From CAVRZY01 sp963725415 (GTDB taxonomy: Bacteria; Acidobacteriota; Terriglobia; Bryobacterales; Bryobacteraceae): a stretch of 11,155 nt of DNA. The notes below the pieces were generated by a model. It searched no databases. It was not told where the DNA came from and saw only the letters and a list, made by a program, of their open reading frames with translations. The stretch is taken from contig CAVRZY010000011.1 of the NCBI GenBank assembly GCA_963725415.1, positions 1-11,155 of the forward strand, read 5' to 3'. The position numbers and the translations under genes are program-made. Shown piece by piece: positions 1-5,454 of the stretch; the stretch's first letter is position 1; each line of letters opens with the position of its first letter.

Positions 1-42
1 TCTTTTTGTCGTTTTTTTCATGAAAAGACTTTAATATCGTGC

Positions 43-48
43 TAGAAT
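43..48 (+). promoter_or_regulatory. possible -10 element (TAGAAT) of the response regulator
   Basis: The AT-rich leader at 1-50 contains TAGAAT, one mismatch from the sigma-70 -10 consensus, about 60 bases before the chosen start codon. No convincing -35 hexamer is present at the usual spacing. The same TAGAAT hexamer also precedes two minus-strand cassette genes in this window. This is a weak, inspection-only call. Confidence 0.3.
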
Positions 49-108
49 GGGCTGGACTTGTCAGGAATTGCTAGGCCGCTTCGGCCGGTTGGGGAAAGGG
101 AAATCGAG

Positions 109-507
109 ATGCAAGGCATTCTGCTGGTGGAAGATGACAGTGAAGTCCGCCAGCTCATTGGGGAGATGCTGCGGCGTCGCGGATACCTTGTGCTGGAGGC
201 CGGAAGCGGCGCTGAGGCGCTGAAGGTGGCCAGGCGAGAACCCCATCCGATTGGCCTGCTGATCGCCGACGTGGTCATGCCCGGGATGTGCGGACCCGAG
301 CTGGCCGAAATGCTCACGGCTATGCGCCCTGGAATGGAAGTGTTGTACATTTCCGGCTATCCGGAAGAGCGGCTTCGTTTCTGGGGGGTGTCTTATGGGG
401 AACCCAATTTTCTCGCTAAGCCTTTCACTCAGAGCCGGTTGATCTCGAAGCTGGACGAGGTGCTGAAGAGCCGTCCGACAGCAGTGGATCCCGCAGGCGT
501 TGTTTGA
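109..507 (+). CDS. single-domain response regulator (CheY-like receiver)
   Basis: This 132-residue protein is a stand-alone receiver domain. The acidic pair is D9-D10, the phospho-acceptor is D54 in the context IADVVMPGM, the switch residue is S82 in YISGY, and the conserved lysine is K104 in LAKPF. There is no DNA-binding or enzymatic output domain, so it probably works by protein contact or in a phosphorelay. The sequence style resembles receivers fused to hybrid histidine kinases. I chose the ATG at 109 because the fold starts there and a purine-rich AAAGGG stretch lies upstream. An in-frame TTG at 58 would add 17 residues unlike a receiver. The gene converges on permease copy 1, whose stop codon lies 6 bases away. 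Its partner kinase is not in the window. Confidence 0.9.
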   Translation: MQGILLVEDDSEVRQLIGEMLRRRGYLVLEAGSGAEALKVARREPHPIGLLIADVVMPGMCGPELAEMLTAMRPGMEVLYISGYPEERLRFWGVSYGEPNFLAKPFTQSRLISKLDEVLKSRPTAVDPAGVV

Positions 508-513
508 GGGAAG

Positions 514-743
514 CTATTCGTAGCGCAGGGCGGCGGGGTCCAGGCAGCGCGCGCCCAGGGCGCGCCGCAGGCCGATTTCCCGGACCCGCTCATCCACCGA
601 GACCAGCATGATGTTCGTCACCCCAACTCCGCCGATCCGCAGCTTCAGCGCGCCGATAAACACCAGCAGAACCTGCAAGCCGATCGTGATGCTGTCGATG
701 ATGGGGCGGAACTCCTCCCGCCCGAACATCTGGATGGCGCGCT
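514..743 (-). pseudogene. MacB-type ABC transporter permease fragment, copy 1
   Basis: This is a remnant of the C-terminal FtsX-like domain of a MacB-type permease. It reads from MFGREEFRPIID through GIGGVGV and DERVREIGLRRALGAR, then jumps directly to LDPAALRYE and stop. Compared with copy 4 it lacks 255 bp (85 codons, in frame) covering the last two membrane segments, with the bases CAGGC at both deletion edges. Its 5' end stops abruptly at the attC at 749-805, at the same permease codon as copy 3. It cannot encode a working permease. A short in-frame peptide remains open, but I see no sign that it is expressed. Confidence 0.85.
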
Positions 744-748
744 GGGCC

Positions 749-805
749 GTCTAACGACTCAGGCGCCCGTGCTTTTTGCGGGTCGCCTGCTGCGCCCGGT
801 TATGC
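749..805 (-). other. attC-like recombination site 1 (degenerate)
   Basis: Read on the minus strand this 57-bp element starts with GCATAAC and ends with a perfect GTTAGAC core (GTTRRRY). The centre is a hairpin, CCCG paired with CGGG around a T-rich loop. It shares the loop CCCGTGCTTTTTGCGGGT with site 2 but lacks about 8 bases of one arm, so pairing is incomplete. It begins 5 bases after the stop codon of the RelE-like toxin, the position expected for a cassette's own attC. Confidence 0.7.
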
Positions 806-809
806 CGCC

Positions 810-1082
810 TCATCGTTTTGCGAGAAGCTCTTCATATTCTTCGTGCGTGCCCACCCAGAACCACACGATTTCGTCCGGCGATCTCCGGACACCGACCGCA
901 CGGTACTCGCGGCTGATGCGGACCGAAACGAGCCGATCCGATCCATGAATCTGCTTAAAGCGAAGGCCCCGGTGACGAGGGTTCTCCATGAATTGATGGT
1001 ATGCGGAGCGGGCTTGACGACGAACATCATCAGGTAGCGCGGCCAGCAGCTACCGAAAGCCCGGGGTGATGTGCGAATTCAC
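810..1082 (-). pseudogene. RelE/HigB-type toxin with premature stop
   Basis: Reading from a GTG at 1082, which overlaps the antitoxin stop codon, gives VNSHITPGFR, a TAG stop at 1050-1052, then LLAALPDDVRRQARSAYHQF and, further on, NPRHRGLRFKQI, SVRISREYRAVG and EIVWFWVGTHEEYEELLAKR. This is the full 90-residue length and motif order of a RelE-superfamily mRNA-interferase-like toxin. Relatives have a lysine or similar residue where the TAG sits (FRKLLAALP), so one substitution explains the stop. The remainder is open to the TGA at 810-812. Unless there is readthrough or internal initiation, the toxin is dead while its antitoxin remains intact. The stop codon lies 5 bases from attC site 1. Confidence 0.82.
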
Positions 1083-1297
1083 AACTGGTCCGGATCGAGG
1101 GGCGTAGTCAGACCATGTTCGTGCTGCTCCAGAGCTTCGTCCGCCATTCGTTCCAGAGCGTTGCTCGATCTCCCCAAGAGATCAACCCACCGGCGCTCGG
1201 ACTCCATCTCCGCGAGCAACCAAGCGCCGATCGCTTCCTGCTCGCTTTGAGGAAGCTTTGATGCTTTGGAAATCGCCTTTTCCAGCAGTTCTCCCAT
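1079..1297 (-). CDS. antitoxin of a RelE-type toxin-antitoxin pair
   Basis: This 72-residue acidic protein begins MGELLEKAISKASKLPQSEQEAIGAWLLAEMESERRW and ends in ALEQHEHGLTTPLDPDQL. The pattern of a helical LP-x-x-EQ-x-AI segment, an ERRW segment and a C-terminal TxPLDPD motif is common in small antitoxins that precede RelE/ParE-like toxins. It should bind and neutralise the toxin and probably autoregulate. Its TGA overlaps the GTG of the toxin, a typical coupled arrangement. A TAGAAT hexamer lies only 8 bases upstream of the ATG and there is no clear Shine-Dalgarno sequence, so the message may be nearly leaderless. The gene lies in the cassette bounded by attC sites 1 and 2. Confidence 0.75.
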   Translation of the reverse strand: MGELLEKAISKASKLPQSEQEAIGAWLLAEMESERRWVDLLGRSSNALERMADEALEQHEHGLTTPLDPDQL

Positions 1298-1305
1298 CGC
1301 AATTC

Positions 1306-1311
1306 ATTCTA
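1306..1311 (-). promoter_or_regulatory. possible -10 element (TAGAAT) of the antitoxin gene
   Basis: On the minus strand TAGAAT ends 8 bases before the antitoxin ATG at 1297. With normal spacing transcription would begin almost at the start codon. No good -35 hexamer is seen. The element lies inside the cassette, which would let it carry its own promoter. Confidence 0.35.
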
Positions 1312-1332
1312 CCACCCGGTCGGATCGGGGCG

Positions 1333-1397
1333 GCCTAACGACCTGGGCGCTCAGGCGCCCGTGCTTTTTGCGGGTGGCCTGCTGCGCCGGGTTAGAG
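1333..1397 (-). other. attC-like recombination site 2
   Basis: This 65-bp palindrome reads on the minus strand from CTCTAAC to a perfect GTTAGGC core. On the plus strand GGCGC pairs with GCGCC, a TCA bulge follows, GGC pairs with GCC, and CCCG pairs with CGGG around a T-rich loop. That is the paired-arm-plus-extrahelical-base structure of integron attC sites. The TAA stop codon of hicA-1 (1392-1394) lies inside its right core, a hallmark of cassette genes. Confidence 0.82.
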
Positions 1398-1598
1398 AGC
1401 GGCCCCAGGCTTGCCGATCTTCGGTACTGACAAGTTGCGGCAAATCTTCCTGGCAAGCCCGTCCGGGATCTCGGCGTGCCTGGGGATCGCCTCCACAGCG
1501 CCGGTTGCCGGATTGCTCCACAACGAGTGTGCCCGCCCCTCGCGCTTGAGATAGCAACCGTGCTTCCGGAGATGCTGAAGCAGGCTGCTCCGCTTCAC
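1392..1598 (-). CDS. hicA: HicA family toxin (hicA-1)
   Basis: This 68-residue protein matches the double-stranded-RNA-binding-like HicA mRNA interferases. It has an N-terminal KRSSLLQHLRKHGCYLKREG helix, the catalytic-histidine region GRAHSLWSNPATG, and the strand AIPRHAEIPDGLARKICRNLSV typical of the family's C-terminus. No disruption is visible, making it the only apparently intact recognised toxin in the window. Its ATG overlaps the TGA of hicB-1 by four bases, so translation is probably coupled. Its stop codon is embedded in attC site 2. The expected role is cleavage of mRNA when HicB is depleted. Confidence 0.88.
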   Translation of the reverse strand: MKRSSLLQHLRKHGCYLKREGRAHSLWSNPATGAVEAIPRHAEIPDGLARKICRNLSVPKIGKPGAAL

Positions 1599-1810
1599 TC
1601 CACGATCACCGTGTCGCGTTCAGCGTCAGCGGGCACCCCCCGAAGCGAGTCCTCGCGCCGGTCCTCCAGAATCAGTGCGATAGCCTCGGCCAGGCTGGCC
1701 CGCGCCTCGTCCTTGGTGCGCCCCTGACCGTTCGCGCCAGGAATCTCTGGGCAGTAGGCCACATGCCAATCGCCATCACGCTCCAGGATTGCCGTGAACT
1801 CGTTGCGCAT
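1595..1810 (-). CDS. hicB: HicB family antitoxin (hicB-1)
   Basis: This 71-residue protein has the HicB partial RNase-H fold signature: FTAILERDGDWHVAYCPEIPGANGQG, then TKDEARASLAEAIALILEDRRED. It should neutralise HicA-1. It is a short form with no C-terminal DNA-binding domain, so autoregulation, if any, would need the complex or another factor. The start at 1810 is preceded by AGAGG as a ribosome-binding site, and TAGAAT lies at 1838-1843. The order hicB then hicA, with a four-base overlap, is one of the two usual arrangements. The pair fills the cassette between attC sites 2 and 3. Confidence 0.88.
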   Translation of the reverse strand: MRNEFTAILERDGDWHVAYCPEIPGANGQGRTKDEARASLAEAIALILEDRREDSLRGVPADAERDTVIVE

Positions 1811-1837
1811 CGCTACCTCTGTTCCACCAACGACTCC

Positions 1838-1843
1838 ATTCTA
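1838..1843 (-). promoter_or_regulatory. possible -10 element (TAGAAT) of hicB-1/hicA-1
   Basis: TAGAAT on the minus strand lies 27 bases before the hicB-1 start and within its cassette, 28 bases from the attC site 3 core. No -35 match is evident. Confidence 0.35.
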
Positions 1844-1871
1844 TCCCAAAGCCGCCTGCCGCTGGTCCGCT

Positions 1872-1929
1872 GTCTAACGTCGCGGCATCAGCTGCGGCGC
1901 GAAGCGCCGTCAGATGCATGCCGTTGTTC
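1872..1929 (-). other. attC-like recombination site 3
   Basis: This 58-bp element reads on the minus strand from GAACAAC (degenerate) to a perfect GTTAGAC core. The centre is a strong hairpin, GGCGC paired with GCGCC around a three-base GAA loop, flanked by GGCAT pairing with ATGCC. Translated across, the minus strand gives NNGMHLTALRAAADA, a peptide I recognise as often produced when attC sites are mis-annotated as genes. It lies 34 bases after the secreted-protein gene. Confidence 0.78.
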
Positions 1930-1963
1930 TGTTTCGAAACCCTCGCTGCCTTGTGAGAACCCG

Positions 1964-2566
1964 TCAGTTGCCAGCTTTCGACGGTCTGACTCTCACTGTA
2001 AATCCATACCACAACGGTTTACGACGGACCTTGTCCCACATAACGGTCGCGTTGGGACCAAATCGGTATTCCACGATGTTGGTAATCCGCTTATTCGAGG
2101 GGTCCATAATCCGAACGATAGCCGAATCCGACTTCAGCTTGAGAATACAACCACGTTCAAGCACGGGCGCGAAAGACGATTCTGCTTGGCTGGAGTTAGC
2201 CGCCACGTTAGACACGACAAACCTAAATGGCATGCATTTCGGCTCGAACTTGAGCCTGATCACTTCATCACCCGCCTGGGTAATGATAATATCCGAAGGT
2301 GATTCAGGCAGCGGCCGCGGAAGGTCCTTAATGGGGATCTTTGTTTCATCTGGCCCTGCCTTGAGTGTCACGGCGTATTTCCCGTTCCCGATCGCCACAA
2401 TTCGTCCAAACTGCCCCGGTAGGGGTAAAATCTTTGCCAGGTCAACGTGGCCCAGCGCTCCCTGAAGCTTTTCTGATTCCTGTACAAAGGGTAGGACAGC
2501 GCTATTTGCATGACAGAGTGGCGAGAGCAGTACAGATAGAATCGCGATTGTTCTTGTCAGTGGCAT
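1964..2566 (-). CDS. secreted protein of unknown function
   Basis: I do not recognise the family of this 200-residue protein. It starts with a basic-hydrophobic signal peptide (MPLTRTIAILSVLLSPLCHANSA), with likely signal-peptidase cleavage near residues 20-23, so the product is probably periplasmic or exported. The mature part looks beta-rich (IVAIGNGKYAVTLKAG, SDIIITQAGDEVIRLKFE, YRFGPNATVMWDKVR). It has two cysteines, C111 and C140, that could form a disulfide. The ribosome-binding site is weak (AGCGGGA). It is the last gene before attC site 3, so it is probably cassette cargo. It has lower GC and more varied codon use than the sulfatase operon. Exported single-gene cargo of unknown role is common in environmental cassettes, so the context does not reveal its function. 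Confidence 0.7.
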   Translation of the reverse strand: MPLTRTIAILSVLLSPLCHANSAVLPFVQESEKLQGALGHVDLAKILPLPGQFGRIVAIGNGKYAVTLKAGPDETKIPIKDLPRPLPESPSDIIITQAGDEVIRLKFEPKCMPFRFVVSNVAANSSQAESSFAPVLERGCILKLKSDSAIVRIMDPSNKRITNIVEYRFGPNATVMWDKVRRKPLWYGFTVRVRPSKAGN

Positions 2567-2892
2567 GATTTGTCCCGCTCCACGATTTCCGTTCTGGCTT
2601 GCTGGCCGCCATCGATCATACCTCCAATCACCTCCGTTGGAGCCGTTCTTTCAACCTCTCCATCCCGAGCGGCCCCAGCGTCCCAGGAAGGGGCCAACTC
2701 TGCCTCCTGCGGTAACGGGAAACCCAGAAGTACCTCCGACTGACCCTTATCGCCACGGCATCCGCGAAATCCCTGGTCATATCGTAGCGGTCGGCGCTTC
2801 CATTTGGCTGGTTTGTCGGCAATCGGGACTTTGAACTCCGGTCCGTCTGACGGATCCGGGTGCCGATCGGGGTCCGGCCGTTGCAGGCGGCG
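2567..2892. other. gap between hicA-2 and the secreted-protein gene
   Basis: No attC site or confident gene was found here. On the minus strand, the reading frame that continues past the ancestral hicA-2 stop codon (2893-2895) stays open for more than 100 codons, running into the start of the next gene. It has no good start codon and no recognisable motif. If this boundary once carried an attC, it has been lost. Confidence 0.4.
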
Positions 2893-3104
2893 CTATAGGT
2901 CCTCGGGGCGGAGCCCGTCTTCTTGGCGATCTGGGCGAGGAGTCCAGGGCCGACGTCCTCGTTGTCATGGAATGCGAAGGTGTAGTTGGCCCAACCCGGT
3001 CGCCTGAGTCGACGGTGAGAGCCACTCTGCCAGGCCACCGTCCATCCGATGCGGAGCAACGCGGCCAACAGTTGCCTTGCCTTGACCGACCGCCAGCGGC
3101 TCAT
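2893..3104 (-). pseudogene. hicA: HicA family toxin with C-terminal frameshift (hicA-2)
   Basis: The reading starts MSRWRSVKARQLLAALLRIGWTVAWQSGSHRRLRRPG and continues FAFHDNEDVGPGLLAQIAKKTG, a clear YcfA/HicA-type protein with the SGSH catalytic-histidine region. After G64 the frame continues SAPRTYSAACN, unrelated to the family. Restoring a single C near 2912-2913 would give TGLRPEDL and a TAG at 2893-2895, the normal HicA C-terminus at 70 residues. As written, translation runs on to 2628 and adds about 94 unrelated residues. The catalytic part is complete, so the protein might keep activity, but the tail probably destabilises it. The ATG overlaps the hicB-2 stop. Confidence 0.8.
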
Positions 3105-3325
3105 GCCACCGAGAAGACCTTCGCGAACGGCGCGGGAACTTCCTCTCCGTGATCGATGCAGTCAGCGGCAACGCGCAAGGCCAGTGCGGACACTGCGGCA
3201 ATCGCTGACTCGCGAGTCGCGCCATACGCCATGACTCCCGGCATGCACTCGATGTCGGCCCACCAACGACCGTCCTCCTCTCGTCCCAGGACGATTGGAA
3301 TCGATTCTACGATGACTGTCTCCAT
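3101..3325 (-). CDS. hicB: HicB family antitoxin (hicB-2)
   Basis: This 74-residue protein has the HicB fold signature: IVLGREEDGRWWADIECMPGVMAYGATRESAIAAVSALALRVAADCIDHGEEVP. It differs clearly from hicB-1 and belongs to the subtype usually paired with longer HicA proteins. It should neutralise HicA-2, whose ATG overlaps its stop codon. A consensus TATAAT lies 15 bases upstream of the ATG, and GAAGGG is the probable ribosome-binding site. The antitoxin is intact although its toxin carries a frameshift. No attC site separates this module from the secreted-protein gene downstream. Confidence 0.88.
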   Translation of the reverse strand: METVIVESIPIVLGREEDGRWWADIECMPGVMAYGATRESAIAAVSALALRVAADCIDHGEEVPAPFAKVFSVA

Positions 3326-3340
3326 CGATCTCTGCCCTTC

Positions 3341-3346
3341 ATTATA
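3341..3346 (-). promoter_or_regulatory. -10 element (TATAAT) of hicB-2/hicA-2
   Basis: A perfect TATAAT on the minus strand lies 15 bases before the hicB-2 ATG, implying a very short leader. A -35 hexamer at normal spacing is not obvious in the GC-rich upstream sequence. Confidence 0.5.
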
Positions 3347-3414
3347 GTTCCTTGGGGGCGGATCCGCGCGCCACCTGCGCCTGTAACGAAGGCCATCTGG
3401 CCGTATTGTCGGCG

Positions 3415-3479
3415 AACCGGAATCCGACCCACCAACCAGATTTGTCCTCGTGGCAGGAAGCGCCCTGGCCGGAAGGGGC
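3415..3479. repeat. permease 3'-flank repeat, copy A
   Basis: About 65 bp adjoining the 3' end of permease copy 2 is nearly identical to 7700-7763 next to copy 3 (AACCGGAATCCGACCCAC, then ATTTGTCCTCGTGGCAGGAAG). The permease fragments therefore duplicated with their downstream DNA. Copies 1 and 4 lack it apart from the last few bases. Confidence 0.75.
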
Positions 3480-4213
3480 TCACTCGTAGCGCAGGGCCGC
3501 AGCGGGGTCCAGGCGGGAGGCGCGCCAGGCCGGGGCCAGGCCGCTCAGCACACCCCGATCCCAAGCAGCCCGCCGGCCACAGTAAGCACCAAAGCTTCGG
3601 AGAGGAATTGCGCCCGGATGTGCAGGCGGCGGGCGCCCAGGGCGCACCGCAGCCCGATTTCCCGGACCCGTTTATCCACCGAAACCAGCATGGTGTTCGT
3701 CACCCCGACTCCGCCGATGCCCAGCGTCAGCGAGCCGATGAACACCAGCAGGACCTGCAACCCGATCGTGATGCCGTCGATGATGGGGCGGAACTCCTCG
3801 CGGCCGAACATCTGGATGGCGCGCTTGTCGGTGGGGGAGAAGCGCTGGCGCTTTCCGATGGCGGCGCGCACCTGGCTCTGGGCCTTGGACTCGAACTGGG
3901 GCGCCAGCGAGGAGAATACCAGCACGCTGGCGTAGCGGGAATCCCACAGGTCGGCGGCGGTCGAGTAGGGAATCCAGCAGGACTCGTCGTCGCTGGTGAA
4001 GCAGGCACTCATGTTGAGCTTGCGGTCCATAGCGCCGATGACGGTGAACCGCACACCCCGGATCAGCACCGTTTCGCCCACCGCCGACCGCCCGCTGAAG
4101 AGCTGCTTGCGGAGCGAGCCGCCCAGAAACACCACCCGCCGCCGCTCCAGTAAGTCCTCGGAGCTGATCCAGCGGCCCTCGCTGGGGATCTCCTTGTGGA
4201 TCAGGCCGCAACC
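3480..4213 (-). pseudogene. MacB-type ABC transporter permease fragment, copy 2
   Basis: This covers the periplasmic core domain from about NEIPSEGRW (here HKEIPSEGRWISSEDLLERRRVVFLGGS) through MFGREEFRPIIDGITIGLQVLLVFIG, GIGGVGVTNTML and GARRLHIRAQFLSEALVLTVAGGLLGIG. Then a 142-bp deletion near 3550, relative to copy 4, shifts the frame and ends the protein at GVC. The lost frame can still be read as LSGLAPAWRASRLDPAAALRYE to the ancestral stop at 3480-3482. The N-terminal membrane segment and first part of the periplasmic domain are missing, as in copy 4, and are replaced by the same flank. No ATPase partner is present. It is not a functional transporter subunit. Confidence 0.85.
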
Positions 4214-4510
4214 TCGGGACCTTTCTCGAGTGGTGGTACGGAGTCCTGACGGGCACGGGTAACGACCGGCGGGATGCCCGCGCCTGCCGCTTTGCGTTGT
4301 GATTTCCCAGGGATGCGAACGCAGCCCAAGGCGGCAAAGTTTCAATGCTCCGGGAGTCTGGGGGTGAAGATACTGCCGCTCCGAGCATAGGATACAGATT
4401 TGGCAGTCGGTCAGTCTCCGTGAAGCGCCTGATGCGGCCAAGTGGCACCTCGCTGCGCAGGAATTGGCAGGATTACTTCCGAGTCGGCCGTCATACCAGC
4501 AGAACCGGTA
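4214..4510. repeat. permease 5'-flank repeat, copy A
   Basis: About 300 bp upstream of permease copy 2 (minus-strand sense) is highly similar to 10619-10916 upstream of copy 4, including GCGCCTGCCGCTTTGCGTT and CAGGAATTGGCAGGATTAC. Several frames are open across it, but the translated changes between copies are not conservative and no family is recognisable. I treat it as non-coding flank that was fused to the truncated permease before duplication. Confidence 0.75.
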
Positions 4511-4640
4511 TTCGGGTCCACAGTTCGGCGATGCAAGCTGGGTGCAACCACCGAATGTCGATACTCTGTTACGCATGCACCCTCGGGCTCATGCGGGGAT
4601 GTCCGCGGCCCGCGCTCAAGCCCCGCGCGTTATACACTAA
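4511..4640. other. unique spacer before the sulfatase operon
   Basis: No gene or attC-like palindrome was found. It should contain the promoter of the plus-strand operon. A TATACA stretch at 4631-4636 could be a -10 element, which would place transcription initiation almost at the inverted repeat 4641-4660. No -35 consensus is seen. Confidence 0.3.
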
Positions 4641-4660
4641 TTGGGAGGCATACCTCCCAA
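4641..4660 (+). promoter_or_regulatory. inverted repeat covering the ribosome-binding site and start codon
   Basis: TTGGGAGG and CCTCCCAA form a perfect 8-bp inverted repeat separated by CATA. The left arm contains the GGGAGG Shine-Dalgarno sequence and the last base of the right arm is the A of the ATG at 4660. In RNA the hairpin would hide the ribosome-binding site. In DNA it could instead be an operator for a dimeric repressor. Both readings predict control of the sulfatase operon. Confidence 0.65.
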
Positions 4661-5454
4661 TGCAGCGCCAAGCCATCCCGCGGACGGCCAAGAACGATCG
4701 CCGGGATAAGACCTACGGCTCGCTCGAAGCCTTCCCCGAGTTCCTCGAAAAGTTCACTCCGCCGGCGGGCGGCTTTGACCCGCGCGGTGCCTGGAAGCTT
4801 TCCTACGGCGTCTGGCTCTTTGCGGGGGACCCGGGGGCGGTGGGGTTCCTCGAAATCGAGCGGCAGCCGGCGGCGGACGGGGCGGCTATGAAGGTTGCCA
4901 CACGCATTGCGCATTTCAACGGTTACCAGGAGCAGAACGCCGCGCTCGAATGCGCGGCGGACACGTTGAGTTCCCTCCGCTGGCTCGAACTGGAGAGCGT
5001 CTCCGGCACGCTCGAGGGCCAGCCCTTGCCGGCCACCAAGACATCCGCCCGCGTGCAGGTGCGCGGCAGCGCTGTGGAGTTCGCGCGCGGGGCACGCAAG
5101 CGCACCGCTCGCGCGGCACCTCCGGTGGTGGCGAGTTGGGGGCTTTTCGACGCCCTCCAGAGGCTCTCGCCGGACCAGCCCAAGGCGCTCGAATTCACGC
5201 TGCTCGACGATGGCGACCTGCTCAAACCCGCGCAGCGGCTGACATACGCGGGTAAGACTTCGATCCAGGTGGCGGGCGGCGCCGGGCTGGCGCTCGACTG
5301 CTGGGAGCAGACCGGCTACGGCGTGCTGCCCACGCATTACTGGATGGACGCGCAAGGCCGCCTGCTGTTCGCCGTGGCAGGGCAGAGGGCGTTTCTTTAC
5401 GACCCCGAGGCGCGCCAGAATGCCGCTGGCCGCAGAAGGAGGAAGCGGACATGA
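4660..5454 (+). CDS. protein of unknown function, coupled to the sulfatase
   Basis: This 264-residue protein has no signal peptide or membrane segment. I do not recognise a named family. It is rich in predicted strands (GAWKLSYGVWLFAGDPGAVGFLEIERQP, MKVATRIAHFNGYQEQNAALECAADTLSSLRWLELES, KALEFTLLDDGDLL) and ends with ALDCWEQTGYGVLPTHYWMDAQGRLLFAVAGQRAFLYDPEARQ, which reads like a ligand-binding beta sandwich. The start at 4660 is chosen because GGGAGG lies 11 bases upstream. In-frame starts further upstream fall in the duplicated permease flank. Its TGA overlaps the ATG of the sulfatase, so the two are probably co-translated and functionally linked, perhaps in the same degradation pathway. 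It is oriented against the cassette genes. Confidence 0.75.
   Translation: MQRQAIPRTAKNDRRDKTYGSLEAFPEFLEKFTPPAGGFDPRGAWKLSYGVWLFAGDPGAVGFLEIERQPAADGAAMKVATRIAHFNGYQEQNAALECAADTLSSLRWLELESVSGTLEGQPLPATKTSARVQVRGSAVEFARGARKRTARAAPPVVASWGLFDALQRLSPDQPKALEFTLLDDGDLLKPAQRLTYAGKTSIQVAGGAGLALDCWEQTGYGVLPTHYWMDAQGRLLFAVAGQRAFLYDPEARQNAAGRRRRKRT

Noticed and set aside
50..80. Sigma-54 promoter resembling TGG...TTGCT before the response regulator
   Set aside because: The spacing between the GG and GC elements is about 14 bases instead of the required 10.
1776..2012. Minus-strand open frame containing NNGMHLTALRAAADA
   Set aside because: This peptide results from translating attC site 3. The frame overlaps the 3' end of the secreted-protein gene and the hicB-1 promoter, so it is an artefact of the site rather than a gene.
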